Assembly: GCF_004348685.1 (NCBI RefSeq)
Contig: NZ_SMKO01000034.1
Coordinates: 1 to 60,472 of the forward strand
DNA length: 60,472 nt
Source of the DNA: Nonomuraea deserti
Lineage (GTDB): Bacteria; Actinomycetota; Actinomycetes; Streptosporangiales; Streptosporangiaceae
Direction of reading: 5' to 3'
A program made the position numbers and the translations under genes. The notes under the pieces were generated by a model, which did not search any database, had not been told where the DNA came from, and saw only the letters and a list, made by a program, of their open reading frames with translations. Shown one piece after another: positions 8,045 to 16,196 of this stretch. How positions within the stretch are numbered: the stretch's first letter is position 1; each line of letters opens with the position of its first letter.

Positions 8045-10801
8045 TCAAAGCATGTCGTCTTCGGCTACGGGCGCCTTCTGTAGAACTACCAGCCGCGCCA
8101 GATCCGTACGGGAGCCGATGCCCAGCTTCGGATAGATCTTGTACAGGTGATACTCGACCGTGCGCGGGCTCAGGAAGAGCCGGGCGGCGATCTGCTTGCT
8201 CGACAACCCCTCGGCGACCAGGCCCGCGATCCGCAGCTCCTGCGGGGTCAGCGCGTCGAGCACGGCCGCGGGCGGGGCCTGCCCGCTCTCGCCCGCGGCC
8301 CGCAACTCCTCCTGAGCGCGCCGCGCCCACGGCCGGGCGCCCGCCCGTTCGAACGTCTCCCACGCCGTCCGCAGATGCGCCCGCGCCTCGCCCGGCCGCT
8401 GCGTCCGGCGCAGGCGCTCACCCAGCAGCAGGGCCGTCCTGGCCGCCTCGAACGGGTTGGTGTGCAGCCGCAGCGCCTCGCCGAAGGCGTCCTCGGACGA
8501 CTCGGCCAGGCCCCGGCAACGGGCCAGCAGGGCGTGCGACTCGGCCGTGGCGGCGTGCGCCGACCACTGCTCGTACGCGGCCAGCGCCGCCCGCGCGCCC
8601 GCCTCGTCGCCCGCGCCCGCGGCCGCCTCGACGCGGTCCGGCGCGGTCCGCCACGCCACGATCGGATGCCCGGCGCCCGGTCCCGCCGCGGCGATGGCCG
8701 TGAAACGGTCGTGCGCCGCCCCGTAGCGGCCCAGGCACAGATCGAGCAGCGCCAGCGCGTACGACGCAACGCCGGCGCGCAGCCCCACCCGGTGCGGGAG
8801 GGCGATGGCCAGCGCCTCGCGGGCCAGTCGCTCACAACGCTCCTCCTCGCCCCGCAGCGCCGCCAGCACCGCCAGGTTGGCCAGGTGCGCGGCCACCGTG
8901 TTCGTGTACCCGGCCTCACGAGCCAGCTCCAGGCCCTCCTCGGAGACGGCCTGGCTGCGCGCCGGCCGCCCCGCGATGCGCTCGGCCGTCGCCACGAACT
9001 CCAGCACGACCGGCAGCTGCCCGCTCATCCCCGACACCCTGGCCACCCGCCCGGCCCGCTCGGCCATCTCGCCGGCCAGATCCGGCTCGCCCAGAGCGCT
9101 GGCCGCGGCCGATGCCCACAGGTGCCCCGCCGCGTCCTCCAGCTCGCCGGACCGCGCCAGTGCCCGCCGCAGCAGCACCGGCCCGTCCGGGTCGCCGTCC
9201 AGCGTCAGGCCGATCCCGGCCACCGTGTCCCGCAAGAACCCCTCGGGGTGCGCCGCCGCCCGTCGGCCGAGCTCGACGATGGCCGCCGTGTCGCCGACGT
9301 ACGAGGCCGCCTCCACGGCGTCGGCCAGCATGTCCAGGCTGTTCCCCGCCGCCAGGATCCGTACGGCCTCGGCGGCGTTGCCCGAGTTCAGCTCGAACCG
9401 GCCGCGGAGCTGGGCGATCTCCATGGCGAGCGTGGTGTCGCCGTCGGCCCCTTCGCGCGCCTCGGCCAGCAGCGACTCCGCCTGTCCAGGGCGGCCGCCG
9501 AGCCAGGCCGCGACGGCGGCGTCCTTCAGGCGGACGGCGCGGGCACGCGGCTCGGGGGTCAACTCGGCGGCCCTGGCCAGGGCGGTGGCGGCGGCGCCGT
9601 ACCCGCCCCGGTCACGGGCCCGCTCCGCGGCGGCCACCAGCGCGGCGGCGACCTGCTCGTCCTGCCCCAGGGCGGCTCCGGCCAGGTGCCAGGCGCGGCG
9701 GTCATCCGAGGTCAGCTCCGCGAGGACGGCGTGCACGCGGCGGACGTCGGCCGGAGTGGCCGCCTCGTGCACCGCGGATCGGATGAGCGGATGAGCGAAC
9801 CGCACGCTCGTGCCCGACACCTCGGCCAGTCCGGTCCTCTCCAGCTCGGCCAGCGCGACCCGCCCAGCCCCGTCCTGCGTCCCAGCCCCGTCCTGCGTTT
9901 CGGCACCGGATGGGAGCGATCGGGCCACGCGCGCGCCGGGCTCCACCGGTTGCTGGGCGAACAGCCACTCGGCGGCGCGCAGAACCAGGCCGAGGTCAGC
10001 CTCTACGGCGGCAACCAGAGCGACCAGCCGGGCAGAAGCGGACAACCCGGCCACTCGATCGCCGAAGAGCCGGGCGCCCACGGGCAGCGGATCGGGCAAC
10101 GGCTCGCGCCCGGCGAGCTGCGCGGGCGTCAGGCGGGCGGCGATCTCACCCAGGGCGAGCGGGTTCGCGCCGGTCAGCGTGACGAGTTCCCGTTTCACCT
10201 GCGCGGGCAGCACACCGTGGCGGGATTCCAGCAGCTCGGCCGCGGCGGACTCGGCCAGGCCGCGCACCTCCACCGTCAGCGGCACGCCCTTGACAGGGGC
10301 CTCCCCGCGTACGGCGAACACCATCGCGATCCGTTCCGTCCCCAGCCGCCTGGCGGCGAACAGCAGCGCATCGGCCGAGGCCCGGTCGACCCACTGGAAG
10401 TCGTCGACCACGCAGATCAGCCCGTCCGGCGCGGCCGCCTCGGCCAGCAGCGAGAGCACACCGGCGCCCACCAGGAAGCGGTCGCCGATGTTGCCCGCGG
10501 CGAGCCCCAGGGCCGCGCGCAGGGCATCGCGCTGCGGCTCGGGCAGCGCGCCGAGCGAACCGGTCGCCGGCCACAGCACCTGGTGCAGCGCCGCGAACGC
10601 GAGGTCGGACTCGGACTCGACGCCGGTGGCCCGCAACACCCGCATCGCACCACCGCGCGCGGCCGCCGCGTCGAGCAAGGCGGTCTTGCCCGCGCCTGCC
10701 TCGCCCCGCAACACCACCGCGCCACCGAACCCGTCGCGAGCCCGCGCGATCATCTCGTCGAGTGCGCTGATTTCCGCAGATCTGCCGTAGAGCACGAACA
10801 C
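8045..10801 (-). CDS. AAA-ATPase LuxR-family transcriptional regulator
   Basis: A 918-residue LAL-type regulator. GEAGAGKT (residues 33-40) is the P-loop, LICVVDDFQWVDRASADAL the Walker B/sensor, and a long helical repeat region follows. A C-terminal LuxR HTH reads LTPQELRIAGLVAEGLSSKQ, then SPRTVEYHLYKIYPKLG. GTG 10801 is the furthest supported start; GTG 10795 is also possible. It lies directly upstream of the hydrolase at 7163 with a three-base gap and probably controls that operon. A short duplicated stretch (two PSPVL-like antisense copies, 9871-9900) encodes AGTQDG repeats within the central domain, a minor local duplication. Confidence 0.92.
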   Translation of the reverse strand: MFVLYGRSAEISALDEMIARARDGFGGAVVLRGEAGAGKTALLDAAAARGGAMRVLRATGVESESDLAFAALHQVLWPATGSLGALPEPQRDALRAALGLAAGNIGDRFLVGAGVLSLLAEAAAPDGLICVVDDFQWVDRASADALLFAARRLGTERIAMVFAVRGEAPVKGVPLTVEVRGLAESAAAELLESRHGVLPAQVKRELVTLTGANPLALGEIAARLTPAQLAGREPLPDPLPVGARLFGDRVAGLSASARLVALVAAVEADLGLVLRAAEWLFAQQPVEPGARVARSLPSGAETQDGAGTQDGAGRVALAELERTGLAEVSGTSVRFAHPLIRSAVHEAATPADVRRVHAVLAELTSDDRRAWHLAGAALGQDEQVAAALVAAAERARDRGGYGAAATALARAAELTPEPRARAVRLKDAAVAAWLGGRPGQAESLLAEAREGADGDTTLAMEIAQLRGRFELNSGNAAEAVRILAAGNSLDMLADAVEAASYVGDTAAIVELGRRAAAHPEGFLRDTVAGIGLTLDGDPDGPVLLRRALARSGELEDAAGHLWASAAASALGEPDLAGEMAERAGRVARVSGMSGQLPVVLEFVATAERIAGRPARSQAVSEEGLELAREAGYTNTVAAHLANLAVLAALRGEEERCERLAREALAIALPHRVGLRAGVASYALALLDLCLGRYGAAHDRFTAIAAAGPGAGHPIVAWRTAPDRVEAAAGAGDEAGARAALAAYEQWSAHAATAESHALLARCRGLAESSEDAFGEALRLHTNPFEAARTALLLGERLRRTQRPGEARAHLRTAWETFERAGARPWARRAQEELRAAGESGQAPPAAVLDALTPQELRIAGLVAEGLSSKQIAARLFLSPRTVEYHLYKIYPKLGIGSRTDLARLVVLQKAPVAEDDML

Positions 10802-10878
10802 CCACTGTAGGAGGCCCTTGCTGCCGTGCCCGAAGGCCCCGCCACCGCCCTGCGCCGGCGCGCTCGGTCAGGTCGGCT

Positions 10879-11799
10879 TCATCCGGGCCCGCGGGCCCGG
10901 TTCGCCTCGCGCACGACCGCCCAGGCGTCCGCCACCGGGCCCAGGTGCCGCAGTTTTTCGGGGTTGAGCATGGCGCGGATCGCCTGGACCTGCCCGTCGA
11001 GGATGTCGAGCGTCAAGGTGTTGACGATCTTGCCGTCCCGGTCCCGGAAGATCGCGCCCGGCTGGCCGTTCATCTCGTGCGGCTCCACCACGCCGCCGAT
11101 CCGTGCGAACGGCGTCGCGATGGCGGCCAGCGTACGGGCCACGTTCCCGGCGCCGAAAACGCCGTCACCCCACAGCGGCGCCTTGCCGCCGCTGTCGCCG
11201 ACCATCCGTACGTCGCCGGCCAGCAGCACGCGCAGCCCGTCCACGTCTCCTTCCCTGAAGGCGTGGAAGAAGCGCCCGGCGAGTTCGTCCCGCTCGCGGC
11301 GGTCCGCCTCGAACCGGGCGCGCCCGTCGTTCATATGGCGGCGCGCCCGGACGGCGAGCTGGCGGCACGCCACCTCCGAGCGCCCCACCGCGGTGGCGAC
11401 CTCGCCGAAGCCGAACCCGAACACCTCCCGCAGCACGAAGACCGCGCGCTCCAGCGGGCTGAGCCGCTCCAGCAGCAGCAGCGCGGCCATCGACAGGGAG
11501 TCGGCCAGCTCCGCCGACCGCTCCGGATCCGCGTACGGGTCGGCCAGCAACGGTTCGGGGAACCACCGCCCGGAGTATTCCTCCCGCCGCACGCGCGCCG
11601 AGCGCAGCACGTCGATCGAGATCCGGGACACCGTGGCCGCCAGGAACGCCTTGGTCGACCTGGGCTGTGCCGGTGAGGCCTCGTAACGCAGCCAGGTCTC
11701 CTGGACCGCGTCCTCCGCTTCGCTCACGCTGCCGAGAATCCGGTAGGCGATCGAGAACAGCAGCGGCCGCAGCTCCTCGAACTCCTCCGCCCTGCTCAC
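10879..11799 (-). CDS. sigJ: ECF41-family RNA polymerase sigma factor with SnoaL-like C-terminal domain
   Basis: A 306-residue factor. Sigma-2 reads FSIAYRILGSVSEAEDAVQE, and sigma-4 LSPLERAVFVLREVFGFGF, then EVACRQLAVRARRHM. A NTF2/SnoaL-like C-terminal domain of about 120 residues carries the ECF41 hallmark motifs in the variant forms DSGGK (consensus DGGGK) and NPEKL (consensus NPDKL). In this family the C-terminal domain replaces a separate anti-sigma factor and tunes activity. GTG 11799 overlaps the TGA of the epimerase gene by four bases, so the two are cotranslated. The ECF41 promoter at 12743-12770 drives this operon, implying autoregulation. The sigJ symbol is used in the generic actinobacterial sense. 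Confidence 0.9.
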   Translation of the reverse strand: MSRAEEFEELRPLLFSIAYRILGSVSEAEDAVQETWLRYEASPAQPRSTKAFLAATVSRISIDVLRSARVRREEYSGRWFPEPLLADPYADPERSAELADSLSMAALLLLERLSPLERAVFVLREVFGFGFGEVATAVGRSEVACRQLAVRARRHMNDGRARFEADRRERDELAGRFFHAFREGDVDGLRVLLAGDVRMVGDSGGKAPLWGDGVFGAGNVARTLAAIATPFARIGGVVEPHEMNGQPGAIFRDRDGKIVNTLTLDILDGQVQAIRAMLNPEKLRHLGPVADAWAVVREANRARGPG

Positions 11800-12704
11800 G
11801 TCAGCTCCTTGAAGCCCTGCCGCCAGGAGGGGTGGCGCAGCCGCCAGCCGAGCTCCCGTTTGGCCTTGGCGTTGGAGAAGCCGCGTCCCTCGGTCATCAT
11901 GGTGACCGCCGTCTTCCCGGCCAGCAGCCGGGCCAGCCATACGGGGATCCGCATCGGCGGCTTCGCGCCCGCGCACGCCGCCAGGTGGGGAAGCCACTCG
12001 GCGGCCGGGGCGGGCTCGTCGTCAACGATGTTGAACACGCCTCTGGCCTGGTGTTCCACGGCCAGGACGGTGGCGGTCGCCGCGTCGTCGAGGTGCACCC
12101 ACGAGCTGTGTCCGCCGCCGTCGCCGATGATCGGGTACTGTCGCCTGCGCACGAGCTCGACCTGGTCGTCGGTGGCCCCCGGCCCGTAGAAGGCGCCGTA
12201 GCGCAGGACAGCGCCGCCCGCCCTGACGACCACCTCCTCGAGGTGGCGAATCGCTCGTGCTCCCTGGCCTGTGCTGGTCGGGTCGAGCGGGTCCTCTTCC
12301 GTCTTCACCCATCCGCCGGTACGGATGCCGTTCCAGGCGCCGTAGCTCTGCGCGACGACATGGGACACGCCGACCGCTTCCGCGGCGGTCAGCAGGTGGT
12401 CCGTCCCTTCGAGGCGCAGCCGGTTGGTGGTGGCGAACCAGCGGTCGAAGTGCTTGATGTCCGGGTGGCCGGAGATGGCGGTCATCTGGTGCACCATCGT
12501 ATCCGGCCTGGCCATGGCCACCGCCTCACCCACCGATACCGCGTCCAGGCCGTCCATCACGACCCCGTCTGCGCCCAGTCGCTCCAGCAGGCCCAGCTTG
12601 TCCGCGTTCGTCGTCGTCGCCGTCACCTGATGGCCGCGCGCCACCAGCTGCGGCACCAGCCGCCGCCCGAGCACCCCGGTCCCGCCCGCCACGAATATCC
12701 GCAT
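11796..12704 (-). CDS. NAD(P)-dependent epimerase/dehydratase (extended SDR)
   Basis: A 302-residue extended SDR. The N-terminus MRIFVAGGTGVLGRRLVPQL has the GGTGxLG nucleotide-binding motif. The C-terminal KAKRELGWRLRHPSWRQGFK is the usual terminal helix of NAD-dependent epimerases. The YGAFYGPG segment follows the catalytic region. AGGAG is spaced correctly before ATG 12704. It forms the first gene of the epimerase-ECF41 operon. Oxidoreductases and epimerases are among the known conserved partners of ECF41 factors (the 'COE' group: carboxymuconolactone decarboxylase, oxidoreductase, epimerase), so this is likely the target enzyme of the sigma factor. Confidence 0.9.
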   Translation of the reverse strand: MRIFVAGGTGVLGRRLVPQLVARGHQVTATTTNADKLGLLERLGADGVVMDGLDAVSVGEAVAMARPDTMVHQMTAISGHPDIKHFDRWFATTNRLRLEGTDHLLTAAEAVGVSHVVAQSYGAWNGIRTGGWVKTEEDPLDPTSTGQGARAIRHLEEVVVRAGGAVLRYGAFYGPGATDDQVELVRRRQYPIIGDGGGHSSWVHLDDAATATVLAVEHQARGVFNIVDDEPAPAAEWLPHLAACAGAKPPMRIPVWLARLLAGKTAVTMMTEGRGFSNAKAKRELGWRLRHPSWRQGFKELT

Positions 12705-12742
12705 GAGTCCTCACTCCTCTGACATAGGCGCCTTTCTCCCGG

Positions 12743-12770
12743 GACGAGACAGCCAGGTCGTTCCGTGACA
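12743..12770 (-). promoter_or_regulatory. ECF41-type promoter of the epimerase-sigma operon
   Basis: On the minus strand TGTCACG (12770-12764), a 17-base spacer and CGTC (12746-12743) match the published ECF41 consensus, TGTCACA and CGTC, with one mismatch in the -35 element. The -10 lies about 38 bases before the epimerase start codon. Confidence 0.8.
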
Positions 12771-12837
12771 TAGGAGCGAGAGAACCGGGGAAGATCTCGC
12801 GACTCGGCCCGATCCCGGGGAAGTCGTCTCCTTTCCG

Positions 12838-12865
12838 TGTCACAGAACGGCCGGGCTGTCTCGTC
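12838..12865 (+). promoter_or_regulatory. ECF41-type promoter of the SDR gene
   Basis: TGTCACA (12838-12844), a 17-base spacer and CGTC (12862-12865) are an exact match to the ECF41 promoter consensus. Including spacer and flank, 30 of 33 bases (12838-12870) are identical to the inverted copy at 12738-12770. The -10 ends 36 bases before ATG 12902. Confidence 0.85.
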
Positions 12866-12901
12866 CCGGGCAGACAACACTCATTCGGACAGGAGCTCGG
12901 C

Positions 12902-13660
12902 ATGAACGAGAACCAGAAACTGGCTTTGGTCACCGGGGCGAACAAGGGAATCGGCCGGGCGGCCGCCGACCAACTCGCCGCGCTGGGCATGACGGTTCTG
13001 ATCGGCGCGAGGGACGCGCGGCGCGGTGAAGAGGCCGCGGCAGCGGTGCGCGCGGAGGGCGGCGACGCGTACGCGATCGTCCTGGACGTCACCGATCCGG
13101 CCACCATCGAGGAGGCCGCGAGGTGGATCGAGGGGAGCTACGGCCGCCTCGACGTGCTGATCAACAACGCCGGCATCACCGGCTCTGGGCGGGTCTCACC
13201 CGCGGAGGCCATCGACCAGATCCCGAGCACCGTGGACCTGGACATGGTGCGCGCGGTGTTCGAGACCAACGTCTTCGGAGTGATCGCGGTGACCAATGCC
13301 ATGCTCCCGCTGCTGCGGCGCTCACCGGCGCCGCGGATCGTCAACGTCAGCAGCGGCGGCGGGTCGCTGGCCATCGCCAGCGACCCGGACGGCCCGTTCA
13401 CGGGGCTGCCGACGTCGGCCGCGTACTCGCCGTCCAAGACCGCGCTGAACGCGCTGACCGTGCAGTATGCCAACGAACTTCGCAAGGAGGGCTTCCTGAT
13501 CAACGCCGCCGCCCCCGGCTACGTCGCCACGGACATCAACAACCACAGCGGGTTCCTCACCCCCGCGCAGGGCGCCACCGTCCTGGTACGCCTGGCCACG
13601 CTCGACGCCGACGGACCGACCGCCGGGTTCTTCAGCGCGGACGGCCCGGTGCCCTGGTAG
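12902..13660 (+). CDS. Short-chain dehydrogenase/reductase (classical SDR), ECF41 target
   Basis: A 252-residue classical SDR. TGANKGIG (residues 12-19) is the cofactor motif, VLINNAG the structural motif, and IVNVSSGGGS holds the catalytic Ser. YSPSK supplies the catalytic Tyr-x-x-x-Lys, and NAAAPGYVATDIN the post-catalytic PG motif. The resemblance is to carbonyl reductase-like SDRs (TGANKGIG). ATG 12902 follows AGGAG. It is divergent from the epimerase-sigma operon and carries its own ECF41 promoter, so all three genes should be switched on together. Confidence 0.92.
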   Translation: MNENQKLALVTGANKGIGRAAADQLAALGMTVLIGARDARRGEEAAAAVRAEGGDAYAIVLDVTDPATIEEAARWIEGSYGRLDVLINNAGITGSGRVSPAEAIDQIPSTVDLDMVRAVFETNVFGVIAVTNAMLPLLRRSPAPRIVNVSSGGGSLAIASDPDGPFTGLPTSAAYSPSKTALNALTVQYANELRKEGFLINAAAPGYVATDINNHSGFLTPAQGATVLVRLATLDADGPTAGFFSADGPVPW

Positions 13661-13862
13661 CAGTCGGGCGTCCCTCCGGAGCTTCGTCGCCGGGGGCGAG
13701 GCTCCGGGGCGCCGCGCGTGGCTCGAACCGCTCGCGCACACAGGGGGACAGGCCGGGCAGTTCGGTGTTGGGCGCCCGGCGACCGGCTCGTCCATCGCCC
13801 TGACCAGCACGGCAGGGACGAACGATCCAGCAAGGAACGAAGGGGGAACACGATGTGGCTCT

Positions 13863-13899
13863 ATCCAATGGATCAACGTAGCCATGGAGAAGTCTCCAT
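13863..13899. promoter_or_regulatory. Two small dyads in the leader of the NCS1 permease gene
   Basis: ATCCAATGGAT (13863-13873) and ATGGAGAAGTCTCCAT (13884-13899, 7-base perfect arms) are inverted repeats 50-90 bases before the permease start. They could be a regulator site or a leader hairpin. No regulator gene adjoins, and the rest of 13661-13953 shows no gene. Confidence 0.4.
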
Positions 13900-13953
13900 C
13901 CATCTCGGATGACGCCACGTGGTTGTGTGGGCCACATCACCAAGGAGGCAACC

Positions 13954-15375
13954 ATGCGCCCGAGCACGAACACTCCCACGGACGGCGTGCCCTTCGACGA
14001 CCACGGAGTCGAGCCCATCCCCGCGTCCGCCAGAGACTCCACCCCCTGGCAGCAGTTCTGGATCTGGACCGGCGCCAACATCGCGCCCATCAACTGGGTC
14101 CTGGGATCCCTGGGGGTGACGCTCGGACTCAGCCTCATCGAGACCGTCGCGGTCATCGCGATCGGCAACCTCGTCGGGTGCGCGGTGTTCGGCCTGTTCA
14201 ACCTGATGGGCCACCGGACGGGCGTCAACCAGATGGTGATCGGCCGGGCGGCGTTCGGGATCAAGGGAGCCATAGTCCCGGGAGTCGTCCAGGGCCTGCT
14301 GACGATGGGCTGGGTCGGCGTCAACACCTGGGTCGTGCTGGACCTGGTCCTCGCCATTCTCGCCCGCATGGGGGTGCAGGGCGGTGTCGGCCTCAAATAC
14401 CTGGTCGCCGGCGTCATCATGGCCGTCCAGCTCCTGCTGGCGCTCTACGGTTTCTACGCGATCCGTACCTTCGAGAAGTACACCGTGCCGGCCACCGTGG
14501 TGATCATGGCGATCATGACCGTCCTGGCCGTCGCCCAGGTCAACCCGGACTGGACGGCAGCCACCGCCACCACGCCGACCGACAAGGTGACGGCGATCAC
14601 GCAGTTGCTGACCGCGATCGGCGTCGGATGGGGCATCAGCTGGTTGCCCTACTCGGCGGACTACAGCCGTTTCGTCCGCCCGAACACGCCCCGCTCATCG
14701 GTCTTCTGGTCGACGGCCCTCGGCATGTACGTCCCCACTGTCTGGCTCGCCGCCCTCGGCGCCTACCTGAGCAGCAGCGGGACCGGAAGCGACCCCTCCG
14801 ACCTGGTGACGAACACGTTCGGCCTGCTCGCGGTGCCCGTACTGCTCCTCGTCATGCACGGTCCCGTGGCCACGAACATCCTCAACCTCTACTCCTGCTC
14901 GCTGGCCGCCCTGTCGGTCGGCATCCGGATCGCCCGCTGGAAGCTGACCCTGATCGCCGGCGGCGTCGCGTCCGCCGTGCTGGCGGTCTTCGTGCAGGCC
15001 GACGACTTCGCGCAGGCCTTCGACCACTGGATGGTCTCCATCCTGGTGTGGATCAGCCCGTGGGCGAGCATCCTGCTGGTGGACTTCTTCGTCACGAGGC
15101 GCGGCCGGCTCGAGGTGGCGTCCCTGTATCGTGCGGACGCCTCGCCGTACGGGCCGGTCAACGGCCGCGCGCTGCTCGCGCTGGTCGCGGGGCTCCTGGC
15201 GGCATGGAGCTGGCAGTACGGCATGGTGCCGCTCACCCAGGGCCCCATCGCCCGCGCGCTCAACGACACCGATTTCTCCTGGCTGTCGGGCGGACTGGTG
15301 GCCGGCGGCCTGTACTACGTGCTGGCGCGGGCCCGCGTCCGGGCGCAGACCCGGGCGAGGGCAGGAAGGCCCTGA
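13954..15375 (+). CDS. NCS1-family permease (cytosine/purine/allantoin/thiamine transporter)
   Basis: A 473-residue membrane protein with about twelve hydrophobic segments. The N-terminal FWIWTGANIAPINWVLGSLG and LVGCAVFGLFNLMGHRTGVNQM with the RAAFGIKG stretch are hallmarks of the nucleobase:cation symporter-1 family, as is WGISWLPYSADYSRF. These proteins import cytosine, purines, uracil, allantoin or related heterocycles with H+ or Na+. AAGGAGG at 13942-13948 supports ATG 13954 over the in-frame upstream start. It stands alone between convergent or opposite-strand genes, so substrate cannot be inferred from neighbours. It converges on the TetR gene at 15404. Confidence 0.88.
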   Translation: MRPSTNTPTDGVPFDDHGVEPIPASARDSTPWQQFWIWTGANIAPINWVLGSLGVTLGLSLIETVAVIAIGNLVGCAVFGLFNLMGHRTGVNQMVIGRAAFGIKGAIVPGVVQGLLTMGWVGVNTWVVLDLVLAILARMGVQGGVGLKYLVAGVIMAVQLLLALYGFYAIRTFEKYTVPATVVIMAIMTVLAVAQVNPDWTAATATTPTDKVTAITQLLTAIGVGWGISWLPYSADYSRFVRPNTPRSSVFWSTALGMYVPTVWLAALGAYLSSSGTGSDPSDLVTNTFGLLAVPVLLLVMHGPVATNILNLYSCSLAALSVGIRIARWKLTLIAGGVASAVLAVFVQADDFAQAFDHWMVSILVWISPWASILLVDFFVTRRGRLEVASLYRADASPYGPVNGRALLALVAGLLAAWSWQYGMVPLTQGPIARALNDTDFSWLSGGLVAGGLYYVLARARVRAQTRARAGRP

Positions 15376-15403
15376 GGGCTCGGCGAGCCAGCGGGTGCGT
15401 CGG

Positions 15404-16009
15404 TTACTCGGACACCGTGAGGCCGGCGGCGATGATGTCGATGAGCCGGTCGAGGATCTTCGGATAGAGGTCGGGACCGGCCAGACGGTCCCGGTGCAAG
15501 GGCATCATGAGGACGGTCTGCAGGATGCCGACGATCAACGCCGGGTCGTCGTCGACGAGGTCGTCGCTGTGCTCGGCCAGGAAGGCCGCCAGCGCGGTGA
15601 CCGGATTGTCCGGCGCCGAGGTCACACGTGCGGGGTCCAGCTTCCTGGCCACCGCCTCCATCTCTTCAGGATGTGTCATCAACCTGCCGTACAGCGGGTT
15701 GCCGTCCAGCTCGGCCAGCGTGGCGTGCAGGAAGGCCCGCAGTCCGGCGCGGGTGCCGGGCTCCTTGCCCAGCGCCCCGTCGATGACCCTGCTCTTGACC
15801 TCGGCCATCTGGATGAGCATCAGCTCCAGATAGAGCGCCTCCTTGGAGTCGAAGAAGACGTAGAAGGTGCTCTTGGCGATCCCGGTCCCGGCGACCAGGT
15901 CCTCCAGGGAGGTCTTGCGCAGCCCCTGGGTGGTGAACAACCGATGACCGTTGTCCAGGAGCAGCCGCGTGATGCGGCTCTTTTCCGCAGCGGAGAAAGC
16001 GGGAGGCAT
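15404..16009 (-). CDS. TetR-family transcriptional regulator
   Basis: A 201-residue TetR protein. RLLLDNGHRLFTTQGLRKTS leads into the HTH VAGTGIAKSTFYVFFDSKEA, and the rest is the helical ligand-binding domain. ATG 16009 has GAAGGA upstream. It is the last gene of a minus-strand unit monooxygenase - epimerase remnant - tetR. It probably represses that unit by binding near 17377-17399. Confidence 0.87.
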   Translation of the reverse strand: MPPAFSAAEKSRITRLLLDNGHRLFTTQGLRKTSLEDLVAGTGIAKSTFYVFFDSKEALYLELMLIQMAEVKSRVIDGALGKEPGTRAGLRAFLHATLAELDGNPLYGRLMTHPEEMEAVARKLDPARVTSAPDNPVTALAAFLAEHSDDLVDDDPALIVGILQTVLMMPLHRDRLAGPDLYPKILDRLIDIIAAGLTVSE

Positions 16010-16028
16010 GAGCCGATCCTTCCGAGGG

Positions 16029-16193
16029 TCAGAACGTGTCGGCCAGGGTCTCGCGCAGTGGCCGGAGCGCGAGCCCGGAGGCCGGGGCGACGGAGACGCC
16101 GGCGTCGTGGATGCCCGCAGGGCGGGGATCGCGGTGTGCCCGCGCGCGTCCGACGTGACGCGTCCCGCCCATGACCAGTACACGCGTAACCAT
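16029..16193 (-). pseudogene. Collapsed NAD-dependent epimerase (54-codon in-frame remnant)
   Basis: Reading from ATG 16193, an uninterrupted 54-codon frame joins MVTRVLVMGGTRHVGRAR, the N-terminal Rossmann strand and glycine loop of an extended SDR, to SVAPASGLALRPLRETLADT, which looks like the normal C-terminal helix of the same family. About 250 residues between them are missing without loss of frame. It starts three bases after the monooxygenase stop and ends 19 bases before the TetR start, so it keeps its operon position. It cannot bind NAD and act as an epimerase. It could be a remnant or, less likely, a small functional peptide. Confidence 0.65.
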
Positions 16194-16196
16194 CTC

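Noticed and set aside
8147..10810. Long plus-strand open frame opposite the LuxR regulator gene
   Set aside because: It is the high-GC antisense shadow of a gene with clear P-loop and HTH motifs on the minus strand.
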